Of a DNA stretch of 64,000 nt, positions 11,601-25,823 are shown piece after piece. Positions within the stretch are counted from its first letter, which is position 1; the number at the start of each line of letters is the position of its first letter. The stretch spans positions 36,282,051 through 36,346,050 of the forward strand of contig NC_054872.1 of the NCBI RefSeq assembly GCF_018320785.1, written 5' to 3'. Made by a program: the position numbers and the translations under genes. This stretch comes from Cheilinus undulatus (lineage: Eukaryota > Chordata > Actinopteri > Labriformes > Labridae). The notes beneath the pieces are model-generated. The model saw only the letters and a program-made list of their open reading frames with translations. It did no database searches and had not been told where the DNA came from.

Positions 11601-14600
11601 TTAACAGACATCTTTATGAACTGGTCAGCTCCTTAACATCTTTTATGAAGTGTTTAATGCATCCAGACTTACATTATTGATGTTCTCTCGTAGCTCTGAG
11701 TCAGTAGAGATGAGACTCAAGTCACTGAGGCACAGCGAGTGATTTGCATCCTGGAATTAAGAGATGAACATGAGCTTATTTAACTTGCCACCTCTCTTGG
11801 CTCAAGTGCTGAGTCATACCAACAAGACAGGGGAGAAAGACTGATATTTACTGTTTGCTTACATAAAAAGGAAGATCTTACTTGAAATAATTAGAAAAAA
11901 ATAAACAATGTACAATGGAATTCATTGTGTAATCAAAACCTATTCCTCTGATGAAGAGCATGTGCTTTGATTTGTATAATTTTTCAAAGCCACTTGTTCT
12001 ACTCACTTTCTGTTACCTTGGTTAAAGATTTTGCTTCAGACAAACATTCTCACTACAGAGGTTGCCATGCTTTGGAATATAGCTCATGATACCGTGACAG
12101 CCTAACATGCAAATGTGTTTGAAACTGTACCCATCTGATCACAGCCCAAATAAAAAATATCACACTTTTTCTAACAGTGAATGATGTGAGGATCGCAGAG
12201 AGAACATGACAACTGTGCCAACATTGAGAGCTAAAGCATCCACTGTCCACACTGAGAACTTGCTGTTACTGTTACTGTGACTCACTTCAGAGAGAGGATG
12301 GGTGAGGGTGACGCTGAACGCCTGTCCTTTGTCGTGGCCCCGGATATGACTCTTCAGACTGTACTGGCTGCTAAAAGTCTTCTCACAGCCGTCACTGGGA
12401 CAGTTAAATGGCTTCTCCCCTACAATACAAGTACAAAAGGGAGTATACACAATATAAACATTTAAAAATACTTAAAAGAACAACTTTAGTTTGGGCAAAA
12501 CAGATTGCCTATGGCCGGCTCAGACTGTACAATTTTGTTGTTCATCACGGCATCATGTCAGACTTTGGGACTAATAACTTGTCCCATCTTGGCCGACAGA
12601 CTGGCCACATAACAGGAGTGATCCTGAACGCTTCTCTTATGCTGACGTCACCGCTGTCTCTGTGACTGTGCAAATTTTCAGGCTGTCGGTGGGGGCAGGT
12701 CAAAAAGTGTCAGTCCCGCTACAATAAGAACGTTCTACGTGATTGTAGCGGCCTTTTGCTCGTAAAAGGAGAAAACAACAAACAAGAAATAATTATGGAT
12801 TGGATTATGGATACTGAATAACAATTATGGATGTACTAGGCGGAGGACAAAATGGACTCTCTCCTTTAGACAGAAATTAAGTTATGTGTGATAACGTAAA
12901 AAAAATAATATAAAATGTACACATCAGTTCCCTGGAGGGAGAAAAAGTAGGGGCTATTCTCGCAAATGATTATAAAAAGATGAGTAAATATTCTCCTGTT
13001 GGTAGGCATCTGGATTCCCCTTGTTAACGTCAGGTCATGCTGTCAAACTAGACGACGATGTAAGAAAAATTCGGACAGAATTCATGTAGCCTGTGCTGGT
13101 CTTAAAGGAACCCTATCTGTTTATTAATTTACACATTTCAAGTGTGCATCATCTTCCAGAAGAGTCTCATCTACTTTTGAGACTATGAAAATGATCAAGC
13201 AGTTAAAAAATAAAAGAATGCACTCTGCAAAAATTTGAAAACCAACCACTTCACACTAAGCCTGGACAAAATGACCTGAATATCATATCACAGTATTTTT
13301 CTTGTCATTTATGGTAATGGTATTATATCACAGTACCACATTATTAATAAGAGCTAATGCGTTTAAATGCATAGTCATGTGTTACAACCGATTCTCCCCC
13401 AAAACAGGCCTAGGATGGCATATTTAAGTCATGCCTGAGCGTAAGATCAAAGATGAATGATTTTATAAGCCTCTGTGTTCACTTCTTTCTCACTGCACTC
13501 AAAGTATCAAGTGTTGTCTTTTTCCTACTGAGGTGTGTAAGCTCCTACTGACTTCAGCACATTTCCTAAAGTGGGCCTTCACAATAAAAGCACTTGAGAA
13601 AAATAACTACAGATTTTTATTTTGAAGAACCTGACGGAAGTATCAAGTTTATCATTAATTTAACTGAGCTTTGGCTGCTGGACTTGTGAGTTTATGCAGC
13701 TACAGTTTACAGCTGCTTCTCTGACCTCTTTTAACACCAAGAGTCATGCGTTAAAACACACCTTTAAACAGTTGTTTAAGCCATTATAAGATTGATTGCT
13801 GCAGTACTAGGCTCAAGTCCAAGACAAAGGAATGCAGCACGCAGCTTGTGTTAAAAGTCCTGACAGGCCGACTGAGATGCTCTGAAAAGCGGACACATTT
13901 GCTGCATGTTGGGGCTATCACAGCCCTCAAGCTTAGAGAGGAAAGAGTTTTACAGCTTTACCTGTTTACGATGCTTAATTACAACAGCATCAACAGGTGA
14001 CATTTGGTTAGTTACCAAGCTGCAGGTAATGCTGGAGCAAAACATGCTGATGACTGAAATAAGACTGAGCTGATGTTTGTCAAAAACCTCTATGTAACGC
14101 GAAGAGTGGCAGCAGTTATTCCTTCAATGTGTGCTACAACACAGTGCATGCATTTAAACCAGTGATGACGGTGTTGCAAAAATCCACTCCATAGCTAATG
14201 TATCATTTCCACTGCAACAACTCTGTCTCTTAGTTAAAAATGGTTTATTTTTCAAGTTGCTGCGCAATAAATCTGTTTCTACAAGAAGCACAGTACTACA
14301 TGTTGACTGTTTTATCTATATCTTTATCATCACAATTATCTGTAACATAAGGCTGCATGATTCCCTCAGCGTTATCATTATCATTGTAGTGTAGCTACAA
14401 TTTCACAGCACATATAAACATAAAAATGTTTTGCTAGCTCAGTTTTGTTATAACTAAGATATCTGCTGAAAACAATATTTATTCTGTGGACAAATTTAGC
14501 CCCTACAGCCTTGGATTTCTAATGTATTAGCACATATAGCTCTTCCATCCTGCTTGCATGCACAGCTGGTGGAGGGAACATGGATGTTTACTATTGGGCA

Positions 14601-17600
14601 GAGGTTTCCCTGTGAAACATTTATTTAAAAATAGATAGATGTAATCATTTCCAAAATTCACAGCATAAGTTTAACGAACAAAATATTGTACTTTGAACAA
14701 ATTACTGTCTGCATTTATAGCCATTGCAACATTTTCTGTATCCAATTTATCTGCTTGCAGCATCTAATAAAACAACTATTGTCGATTTAACAAACTGAAT
14801 TGCAGGTAACAGCATCAGGCAGCTTTTTTCAAGCTCAGTTGACACCTACAGCCGTCCCCCACAACGTTCTGCATCACAGATCTTTGTCTGAACTGAACTA
14901 ACAAAAAAAGTTTATATTTCAAAGAAGTATGTACCTGTGTGCGTCCGTACATGTGTTTTTAGGTGATGACTTGCAGCAAATGCTTTGCCACAACCATCAT
15001 GGTCACACCTGAGGTGAAAAACAAAACGACAAAGTATGTCAGAAACACTCAACACCAAACACAAACACAAACAGACAGAGGTGAGGTATTTTAACACTAA
15101 ATTGTCTACAATAAGAACCTACACTGCCCTGGACCTGTAGCAAAGTACTATAAAAATAGCAGATAGGCCACTACAAGCTGACTTGACATGTCATTAATTT
15201 ATTTGGCCTCTCCCTTGGCAAAATGGAGCTAAAAAAACACTAGCAGAAAAAACTCTGATTAAAATCCCCTTGTATGAAAAATATCCAACTTAAAAACTGT
15301 ATGTTTGTAGTCAAATAATAACAATAAATATCACAAAAAAGCAGCCTGTGAGTGATTCATAACATAGTCCCCCTTCTTTAAAGGATGACTTAAATGTGTG
15401 TCGTTAATGAAATGCTTACCGGAATGGCTTCTCCCCAGTGTGAGTGCGAATGTGCTTCCTCAGGTCGCTGAGTGTGGTGAAGAACTTTGTGCATCCCTCT
15501 GATTCACAGTTGAATGTCTTGCCTGTGTGAAGCCTCTGGTGTGCTTTTAGCCTGTGGAGGCAATGAAACATTTTCTATGAAACTGCTATGAGGAGGCATG
15601 CAGAGAGACAAACTGAGTGCATTTGCATTCAAAAATGTGTTCATTTCTGTTCATTTGTATTAAAAAAAGTCAAAAACACATAACAAAATGGTAGTTAGGT
15701 TGTTAGTCCAAACGCTCTCTGGATGGCACTGAAGGTTGGGAGAGAATAACAGGAAAAGGAGAGAATGCCTCCATGTGGGGCATCAGCTGGGTGCTCTGAG
15801 TAACAGCCTCTGACAGGAAGTTGATGGCATAGGCACAACCTCACGAAGCCCAAGACAAGTTGTCATAGCAACTGAACCAAAGCAGGCCAGAGGGTTTAAT
15901 GGGGACTGTTTGAGATCACAGCCATGGCTGGCATTAGTAAACTAAACCTTTTATCCATCCTGGTGTTGTCAATTCACTTATTCTGCAAGTATGTGGTTGA
16001 GTAAAAGCGGACCAAATACTGCTATTTTATAAGAAAACTATAGGACTGAGATAATCCTTCATCACTAACAGTACCAGTACTGATGTTCCTAGGTTTTGTG
16101 TAGATAACTTCAGGGGGGATTTTTGTTTTGGGAGAGCGCGTAACCAAAGAGAAGCAAACACTGAGAGAGAGGATGAAGATACAGAACACAACACAATCAA
16201 ATTAAAAGGTTATGATTTCTTTTATTGTGTTCTTTGAGCCTGTATTTTTTTCCTGCTGATCTAATTAGACTCCATTTCCTAAAACTATGGATGATCCTGG
16301 GCAACTAATGTGAAATCTGATTAAATACTGATTTAAATTTTGTTACGTCAACCAGTCTCAAGTTAAGACAGCAGTCAGAAAACAGTTACAATTAAGCACT
16401 CTGGTTAAAACAGGATCACAACTAAACTTTGAAGCTTTAACTACTTTCACACTGCCTCTCTTTTCCATGTCTGTGTGAAAGTGAACGTTCTGCAATGGGG
16501 GGGTCAATCTTGCTCCACCTCTGATCCGGATCGAGAGGTAGTATCAGAGCCATAACAGACTTTTCTGCAACAAGTGTGAAAGGACGTCACGGCATTCCGC
16601 AACGGCGAGTGTGCACTGCTGTCTCCATAAACGGGAGATTTAAAAACAAGCGCGGACTAATCGAGTGGCATTTCATCAGAGAAAACAACAGGGGGATAAA
16701 ACAAAGAATAATGTGGATTAACTGGAGAGACAGCGAGGTTAGAGAGCTGATCACACTCTGTACAGGAGAAGAGAGAGCAGACACATCTCTGCTCACAGCA
16801 GCGTCTGAAAAGTTCCATGATGTGTTCAAGTGGGCTCGGCACTCTGAAGTTTCCGACCTCCAACGTAAATATGTGCGCTGTGACACTGCTTAAAGTCGGA
16901 CCTCCAACTCAGAAACATGGAGGACAAAAAGTCTATTGGATATAATCGATCAAAATTAATGTTCATGTTATTTTCCCTGTATTTCATTTAGAAAATACAA
17001 CATTTTGAACTGAGAAATCCAGACTTTCGAGTTTCATTGGAAGCAGCAGCTCTGGCAGCGGCTGCCATCTTCATCTCCTCTCTTTCTGTATCTGACCATT
17101 CTTGATTGTTTCATTCTTGAATTGATACACAGGAGAACAGCTGATCTCCAGCTCAGTGAAATCCTCTCTGTTTAATATCATATCGGTGAGCTCAGACGTA
17201 TTGATAATGTCACAAAATTAATCACTCCCAATACGTTATGGTTGTAAACCCCGTGAATAAAGGGGCTGTTGTTACAGAGATAACTGAAGACTTCTCAGAG
17301 TTTTAATTCAAAAAAGTGTTTATGTTTGGGTCTGTTTGTGCTACATTTGGTGTCAGCATCTTAGTTAAACTTTAGCTCCGCCGTCCCAACAGATGAGATT
17401 TATGAGCTGCTGTAGTTCATAATCACTTTTCTCTTAAGCGTACAGGGCAGACATTTCGAAAGTTATCCTTCCTTCATATAAAGTCCACATGACTTGATTC
17501 CTGAAGTGCAGGACTGGAATTGAAAGATGCTGCAGCAATGACCGATGAAACACATCCAGCTACCTAGCGAGCACCTACGGCGAATGGAACTCTCGATTAA

Positions 17601-20600
17601 AGTAAAGGTCACCGCGGGTCACGTGAGATTACAGACGCTAAGCCAGAGCATGGCGGAGCAGGTTATGAAAACAAGCAGAAGAGCCTCAGTTAAGATCGGT
17701 TAACCGGTCCATATCGGATTATCTTTACACCACTAGTGGTTACACATTGCTTCAGTCACGTGGTTTACACGAGTCTGACACTTGTCACTTCTCATAAACA
17801 TCCTCATGAACATCCTCTCTATTTTCTCAATCAAAATACCGGTAAACAGGGATTGAGATCATTAATTGTATATCGAAAATAATACCCTTATTGAATTGTA
17901 CTTTTCTTTTTATCAGAAATGGTATAATCTGACAAGAGATTGAGCTCAAAAGCCACCAGAATAATACAGCAGAATACCAACTCTGGTCATCAGCTTATTC
18001 ACTGCACACTTTTGTAATAGGCATACATATTCATTTTATGAGTAGAAGTTTTAAGAGACATTTCCAACAGTGTTGTCGCCCACTTAATAGCAGGAAGCCT
18101 CCTGACTGATTAAGTATCACTCCAGTCTTGATTGCTTGTACTTTACCTGCTTAAAGTGTTTTTGCCTCTGATATTCCTCCCTAGTGGCTCGAAGACTGAC
18201 AACACTCATTCACTTTTCTAAATTCACAGCCCAAAGTTAAATGGATTTAAACCCTCAACAGCTAAAACTTGCTTAATTAACGAGAATCATATCATAGGCC
18301 GAAAAAAGGTGAGAGCTTACCTGTATAATGTGTTGAAGGCTTTCTCACAGCCCTGAACATCACATTCAAAAGGCTTCTCCTTGGTGTGAACACGGACATG
18401 GATCTTGAGGCTGTATGATGTGAGGAAGGCTTTTCCACAGCCCTGCTGATTGCACACGAATGTGTATTCGCCCCGGTGAGTCTTCTGGTGTGTCCGCAGA
18501 TTCCCAGCTGTACTGTAAGTCCTCGTGCAGCCTTCAAACATGCACTGGTAGCGCTTCACCTGAAGAAGAGAGAAGAGGAAGAGAATTCATTCCAGGAGTA
18601 TGAAAGGACATATCAGTTAAAGATTAATGTTGTATTCTTATTCTTTATTTCAAAGAAACACGGAGAAGTCGTTTCTTCATCAATCTTGGTAAAAGCTGGC
18701 CATAAAGTTAAATGACAGTCTGAGTTGGTGTAACCTTTCAGATGGATCTTGAACTCAATGAGTCAGCCATCTGTCTGCAGATGAAGCAGGAGAAGCACAA
18801 AGGACAGCGGCTATGACTAACTCACCATGCAATACATCCCTTCCCTTTCTGTTTCACAGAAGCAATCTCCATTGCAGTGTATCAGTCTCCTGTTCTTTTC
18901 TCACACAAAAGCCCCAGAGTGTTGAGAATAAAAGCAGTCCATCCTTCTCTTTTAAAAAAGCTATTCAGATTGAACACAAAATCAGGAGGAGGACATTTAT
19001 GCTTTATAAGCTCTATAAGGGATCCTATTTATCATCCAACATTATTGCTGGAACTTAGTTTCCAACAGTTCCTATAAAACAATTTCCTAAACTGTTATTT
19101 CCCATAAACATATCAACCAAGCTAAAACTGTATACACCTGACTACACCAGGTCAGGTCTGATTAAACCTTAAAACAGCTGCTTTACAACTGTTGTGACAT
19201 TAGCCATTATATACTTGGCAATTAAAGGGACAATTTGAAGATTTTTTTTTCATTGAAATGTCTACATTAATCAAAAAATATGTATATCTTAGTTGAGTAC
19301 TCACATTACCTCTAACATTTCCAGCAGTTTGGAAAGAACACAAAATGCTCTTTTTTGTGGTTGTACCAGGAAATCTCCTGTCATAGTGGCCACCGTGACA
19401 GAGCCAGATATGACTTGGGATCATTTCCAAGGAAAGACTGGAAAGCTGCTACATAAGGAAGCATGAGCTTCTACTGGAAGTTGCTGTTCCGCTGCTGTAT
19501 TATGATAAGTCATGATTATTCGTGACCACCCACTCCCCCCTCCATAACAGAGATTTGTGCTGCTCAGTAGACTACTGTTTCTGTTTCAAAAGGTGTTTAA
19601 AGTGGCTTTCCTTACAGCTTACAGAGTGAAGCAGGAAGGTAACTTAAACAGCTTTTCTACCTCATTATTAGGCCTGTACTAAAATCTACATTGCAATATA
19701 TCCCAAAATGCTCCTTACCGTTACATGTATTGATACAGAAGTTACAGAACAGATATAGCTTTAAATACTGTGACTGCAGTTTTAAAATACCTATCCCTTA
19801 TGGTGCAGTTAACAAAAAAGCCTGCTGGCAGCAGACATTACACTGCATGATGCAGTGCATGCCTCAAGCCAAACCAAAGTTACCATTAACATGGATGAGA
19901 AAGTCCACCTATTGCCAGGAAAGCTGAAAGCAAAGATACTGGATAACCATAAGCTGGGTTTCTTAAAACACCAGAGATTCAGGAGTTGGGCACGAGTCAT
20001 GCAGTATGCAAGTGATGCAAAAAACAAGGTAAAATACTGTAGCAACATCAATGACACCAGACTAATGAGCAATTAGAAACAACAGCTAGGCTCACTATAC
20101 CGGGCCAGTGTGCCATCCCAATGAGTACTGAATGACGCTTGAGTGTAAGCCACGCTTGAGTGTGAGCCAACCTGTTTAAGCCCCACTCATCGTTTCAGCA
20201 CAGAAACTACGGTGCTGTCATGCAGCTGAAAAGCAAAAAGCCAAAAGCTAATAAATGCAAGTGGGCTTACAGTAAAGCAAAACTAGACAATTATTATGAA
20301 AACAACTTCAAGAGGGACATCAAAGAGAATAATTTCAAGTTAAAAAAGCTAAATATTAATGTATCTGCATTTATTAAAAATTCAGTGGTTTTAAGTAGGA
20401 CATTTTAATTTACTTCTAAGATCTCTCAGGACATAAAATTAAATTTTTTAAAGTGCAGCATCCTTTAAACCATCAAACTACCCCTTTGCTGTTTTTACCT
20501 ACAATAAAGAACAGCTACTATAGTGAATTCTGTGTTTATAAGTACATGTTTGCTATCTCACATCAACATGTATCATGTAATTTCATCCATGTAACAGAAA

Positions 20601-23452
20601 CAGCGGTTTACTGTTTAGTAAATATTAGTAAATATACCTTATGGAGTGCAGAGATTTCACTGAACAAAGTTCTTTGTTTAAAGCGCAGGTGGGCAAATCA
20701 AGGCATCATTTCATTGCTTGTCATCTTTTGTTATTTTTTGGGTAGTGAGCTACCTGGTAGTGAAATTTCTGTTCGGTGCATTGAAATGAAAATACATGTT
20801 TATATCTCTGAGCATTAGAGAAAAAGAACAGATAAATTGACATATAGGAGAACATCCTGAAATGTTGATACAATCAAGCAGCCTCAGTACTTCTCTTCAG
20901 GATACAAACCCCAACCCTTAGTTCCAATGTTTCCAGCTGTGATCTGAGTGATGGGTATTCAAATACTGCATGTTCTGATTTTTAAGGATGTGGGAGATCT
21001 CATTTGTTAAGAAAACATCAGTGCAGAGCCACAGAAGGAAGCCTGCTAATGCCTGTAGCCTGGTAATGTAATTTTCTCCCACACCATCATGACTCTTCTC
21101 CCCATCAGATAGATCACTGTCAGAAAGCTGTGTATGTGCTTCATCTCCCATAGGGGAAAAGACCACTTTATAACAAATTAAGAGACTTTAAACACGCTCT
21201 TATCAGTAAGAGCATGTTTTTCCCTCACACCTCTTTGTTGCAGACAAAAAGTGTCTTGTGTCATAATTTGCACATTTCAGTGTCCTCAAATCAATATCAG
21301 CTGCACATGAAAGAAACAATTTACTACCTAATCTTTAATGTTATGTAACGGCTAAATAACATCTGACCATTAAGCAGAGTGACATATCTGAAAGGGCTGG
21401 TTTATTACCCTTGTAGATGTTCATCCGGTGCCTTATGCAATCATCAAAAGATTGTTATCCCAAATTAAGCCACAAACTAGAGCAGTGACAAAGACAGCAC
21501 AACAATTACAAACCAACTGATGACCAAAAGACTGTAGGTGCAGGAACTCAAGGTACATACAGAACTCGCTGTTAAGCACCAACACAAGCAAATCCTGGTT
21601 TACTTCAATCAAACCAAAAACTCATTACCATTTCAATTAATTTATCCTATCATTCTTTTCAACATTTCCAGTCTAATTCACTCCAAATATAAAATAATGT
21701 ACCTAAACCTAATGTTAAAACATTGCTTTCACTAAAATAGGATGTGATACATCACTGAGTATTGCCTTTCCTTTTCTTGTGACTCACAACCACCAGACAA
21801 GTGTTGCAATATTTTTTCTAGTCTTGCAGAGTTTATAAATGCCTCATGCATTTTCTTTAAACTTGCTATAAAAAAAAACCACCAACTGTTACTGAAAACA
21901 CAGCCATTCTGTAACAGTATTGAACAACCGTCTCCATCGTTTCTTGAAGTGCAGATTTCTTGTTGTTGCTACTGGTTAAAGGCAGTGGGGTAACATATCA
22001 TAATAAATTCATTTCCTTTGTAAGATTAAAAACATAGTCACTGTCTGAAAATTGTGCTTACTCCAACGAACACAACAAATTATTCAACTCATCATAAAAC
22101 AAATGGTTTTAGTTTCTGTCATCAGAAAAACAATGGTTTTGAGATTAAAAACAGCACAGAGAAGATACTGCTCCCTTGTGAAGCATCCGTGTTCATATGA
22201 GACAAGTACACCTGCACTACACTGCAGCACTCCAACCGTATAATGCTTCTACTCATCGCATTTATCTCTAGAAGTTTATTCATCTAATCTTATTTCTGCT
22301 GCATTGAACACAAATGGAAAACAACGTTAAGATTTTCTTATCGCTTTGGTCTGTGAGGTGACAATAGTTATGCACCATGCGTGAGACAGCAATCTCTAAT
22401 CTACTTTGCCCCTTTGTGGGGCGCTATCACTTAAGTCCTCTTGAAGAAAGCTAAACTTACTTTCTATCAAAGTTCTTATCACCAAAGATCAATGTCTTGC
22501 TAGCCTTAGTCTCATCTCCCTCATAGTTTTAACTGACAAACATTGACACAACTGCAACTGTTCATTAATTGTTATAATTTGTTCTCCTGAGACTCTTTTA
22601 TGTGGCTTTCTGTCTCTTTTAGCGTCCTATGTTTGACCTCACGTTAGAAAAAACTGAGTCAACACAGGTCTGATTTGTTTACTCAGTTCTTCCAGCAGTC
22701 CTTAAGGACCAGCTGCCTTTACCAAAGCACACTTGCAATTTGATCATTAAAAAGCCCACTGAAACAAGCCAATATTTGCATAAAATCCAAACCAAGCATT
22801 ACATGAGTAATATAGTTATATCATATTCTACTTTCAACATTGTTGTAACTGGTTTGTAAGAACATTTCATGCCATGTTTTACTAAAAAGTCTAAAAAATC
22901 TGGATCTAATTAATACAAGCCATTTTCAGAAATGATTGTGTCCCTATGTAAACCATAACAATATGAAAGTCTCTGCAGGCTTACCTCTCTCTGCTTGGTC
23001 TCAGGACACTCAGAGTGCAGGGTGAGGGTGGCCCCCTCAATGTTGCGTGGCATAGGGGTGGACCCTGGATTTATCGTGAACTGAATCTGATCTGGAGAAA
23101 TGGTGTGATGCACATAACCCTGTGACATACCATCAGGGTCATTCATAAAGGCCAGAGAGCCCTCCTCCTCATCTCCATCACCTTCCCCTTCAGTGAGAAA
23201 GGTGACTCCATCTTCATCCCCTCCACAGTGACCCTCCTCTTCGCCCTCTTCATCCAAGCGGATGGGGTCCCGCTCAATAAGCACTGTTGTGCGGTCATAA
23301 ACCCGCCCAGAGGACGACGAAGGCTCAGGAATCAGGTCATCATCTTTGTCATAGTGGATCTTGTCGTCCTCTTCATCGTCATCTCGTGCTAGAGGATCCA
23401 CCTCCACCTCGAAGTACATAGGCGCCTCTGTATGAGGGCCATTCTCACTCAT
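8180..23452 (-). CDS. mtf1: MTF1, metal-responsive transcription factor 1 (10 coding exons, 815 aa)
   Basis: Zinc-sensing activator that moves to the nucleus and binds metal response elements (TGCRCNC) upstream of metallothionein and zinc-transporter genes. Coding exons: 22985-23452, 18321-18559, 15420-15551, 14935-15008, 12286-12419, 11673-11750, 11402-11504, 10630-11306, 9666-9735, 8180-8652. The frame holds across all junctions. Order in the protein: acidic N terminus (1-156), six C2H2 fingers (about 160-333) with the atypical finger 1-2 linker RGEYTF, then an acidic segment, a Pro/Gln/Ala/Thr-rich activation region, the conserved cysteine cluster CQCQCAC (680-686) and a Ser-rich tail with [11 protein letters not shown]. 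The start is the only ATG giving the conserved [14 protein letters not shown] N terminus. At 815 residues it is slightly longer than human MTF1 (753, from memory), mainly in low-complexity parts. Downstream of inpp5b on the same strand. Confidence 0.97.
10245..10258 (-). promoter_or_regulatory. CTCF-core-like motif in mtf1 intron
   Basis: The minus strand reads CCACCAGGGGGA, one base from the vertebrate CTCF core CCACNAGGGGGC. It lies in the intron between coding exons 8 and 9. A single motif match is weak evidence for occupancy. Confidence 0.35.
12286..18559 (-). CDS. mtf1: mtf1 zinc-finger exons (six C2H2 fingers)
   Basis: Four exons (18321-18559, 15420-15551, 14935-15008, 12286-12419) encode all six fingers. 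Every finger keeps its two cysteines and two histidines: finger 1 uses C162, C167, H180, H184 and finger 6 uses C311, C316, H329, H333. Finger 1-2 linker is RGEYTF instead of TGEKPF, the hallmark linked to zinc sensing in MTF1. Exon boundaries cut inside fingers 3 and 5. The 2.5-3 kb introns between them (12420-14934 and 15552-18320) hold mostly unremarkable AT-rich DNA. Confidence 0.95.
16437..17740. other. Compositionally distinct intron block, possible decayed DNA transposon
   Basis: Within the AT-rich mtf1 intron this block is richer in GC and CpG and contains a 105-codon plus-strand ORF (16576-16893) whose middle ([14 protein letters not shown]) faintly recalls the Myb/SANT-like proteins of PIF/Harbinger transposons. 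I could not find matching terminal repeats. It could equally be unrelated unique sequence. Confidence 0.25.
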
Positions 23453-25300
23453 GGTCCCTGGTGCCTCTCCTACCTTGGCAAGGCGGACTGCACACTCACA
23501 CTGAAAACGTTACAGCCTGAAAAATATGAGGTAAAGCATAAAATTACTTGTCCTTTTCTACCTTTGTTCAACAATAGAGTTATGGAGTTTTTCAAGCCAG
23601 ATTTAAGAGCATTATATTGATGTAAAAAGGCTTACAGCTAAGATAACATGAAATAAGAGAGGAAGAACATGGGATTGTTAAAAGTAAAACAAAACAGGAG
23701 ATGTGATAAGCTACAGTGTGGAATTGAATCATTGCAGAAAGCTTACAGTGATGCATCGTAAGCTTAATACAATGAAGGCACTGACAAACAGAAAGGTTTT
23801 TAACCTAAATAGAAAAGACTTGAGTGATGATGTAGAAGAGCTCATCTTTTCAGTGAGGCTGTCTGAGAAATATGATGACTGGAACCTTAATACTGCTTCT
23901 GTTTGATAGTTTGACTCTTCAGGGAGCCAACTGATACCAAGTGAGCAAAGCTGTTTCGGCAGTTCCAAATACAAGATATACATATACTTTAACACAGTAA
24001 TGCGTAAGATAAATACTGATAAAGAGCCATGTTATCTTTTCAAAGAGATACGCTTGGACACTGGGCACAAAGAGATACGCTTGGACACTGGGCAAAATGT
24101 ATACATTAAATATTAACCCAGAAAGCAATGCTTCTCTCAGATCTGTTCTTGCAGCTACACACAATGATAAACAACTACCTGGGAAGAGCCTCGGTTATTT
24201 GCAATACATGTAAAGATGAGCTTTGACGGCGTTACGTGTTAATACGCCGGTCTGCTCCTCTGGGGAATAACGTGTGACGATCAGATCAAGTTAATTATTT
24301 TAAGTAATGAATAGCGTGATTAAGCTATAACTGGGACATACTGGTCATGTTCAAAGGACAGCAAAGGTACCACACCAACATCTAGAACTTTCTGTTTCAA
24401 TGACAGCAGTCACGAGAGCGACTAAGCCGGGCTATGACATGCGTTATAATCTCCGATAGATTTAATTCCGGCGTCAAAACATCTTGGATAGCGATGAAGA
24501 TATATATCACAGTAAACTACAACACCAGTTAACGCTTGACAAACGTTGGCGTTATTCGACAAGGCTAACGTTAGCTGACGTTTACGATAACTAGTTGGTT
24601 TATAAACACTAAGTGGCCTTAAAAACGGTGTCACTGCCAACTGTAAAGTGCAGAAACGTTAATAAAACGTGTTCATAAATGTTCATAAGCTGCACACAGT
24701 GTAAAAAAAATAACTGATCAATCGCTTCAACGATAAACAGTTGACTCTCCTGATGTGAATTCCCACTATGCACACTGGTCACATCGTTACTAGCCTCAGT
24801 GATAAGTCGCTAGCTTGCCGTTGCGAATAGATATCATATCCATTTTCTTATTTTTCTGAATAAAGTATACCTTTTAACGTCCTCGCTCTTCGTAAAAAAT
24901 TAAGCATTGATTGAAAAAAATCACCATTACAGCTCATACACCCGTCTGTTGCTCAATAACGCTAAATGCGTGTAAGATAGCTAGCTTCCCTGTGGCTACG
25001 TCAACTGTCGCTCATTTCTCTACACATGCATAGCTTTGCTAGTTAGCATCAATTTAGCTCGTAGCTAAGCTAAGCAGCTACAGACGTTAGCCCGTCTGCT
25101 GTCGAGCATTGACATTATGTCTCTTCCGTGCAGAGATAACGCATTTCTTGCTACTAACCGATGAAATTACATTCTAACGCTCAAGCTGATCAAATTGAAA
25201 GAAATGACATTATAATATATTTACCTGCGTGTTATTTTGAGTCTTATCCCTATGCTTTGATGTTTAGCACTCTTTCTATCCCCTCCCTTGGATAGCAGAC
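23453..25300 (-). promoter_or_regulatory. mtf1: mtf1 5'UTR, first intron and promoter
   Basis: The first coding exon probably starts at 23500 (acceptor ttttcag), giving 48 bases of 5'UTR before the ATG. A likely noncoding first exon ends at 25225 (ACGCAG|gtaaat) and begins somewhere near 25290. The intron between (23501-25224) is unremarkable apart from GCTAGC/AACGTT-rich sequence near the promoter. Exon ends are predicted from splice signals only. Confidence 0.45.
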
Positions 25301-25823
25301 AACGTCACAGACTCAACACCATCCGTGGTGAATTATGGGAAATTAAACATCACTCCACCAGTAACCGAAACCTGAAATTTTTATATCAATTTCAGCGTTG
25401 ATTTCTTTATTTTTTGTCCTTAGCTTAATTGTCTCGATGTCTACTTAGTAAACTTGACAGAAAACAAAGACACACTGGATTTTTCCAACAGTTTTATATA
25501 TAAAATGATATCTTGTTGCAATCAGAAACATTCATGTACAAATTATTTGTTTAAATAAAATATACATACATTAAAAACTTGTTAGGACACTACAGATGTT
25601 CAACAATATACAATAAACTCTGTGCATCAATAGATTACAAACATTTCTTTGAAACAATCAAATATCAGGTAAGAATTGTCCCTTACGATAATTATTTTCT
25701 ATATCTTTATGAAGAGCCATCTAAGAACATATGAAATCTTAAGTTTATTTCAAATACTGGACTGTACAGTTTTTTAGTGTTCAGCTTCAGCATGATGGAA
25801 AACGGGGGGAGGGGGTCCTCCAT
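25301..25823. other. inpp5b 3'UTR and short inpp5b-mtf1 intergenic spacer
   Basis: inpp5b ends at 25824 and a minus-strand AATAAA lies at 25744-25749, about 75 bases past the stop. Only some 450 bp remain before the inferred mtf1 first exon. The spacer is AT-rich with no transposon seen. The genes are head-to-tail on the minus strand. Confidence 0.5.
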
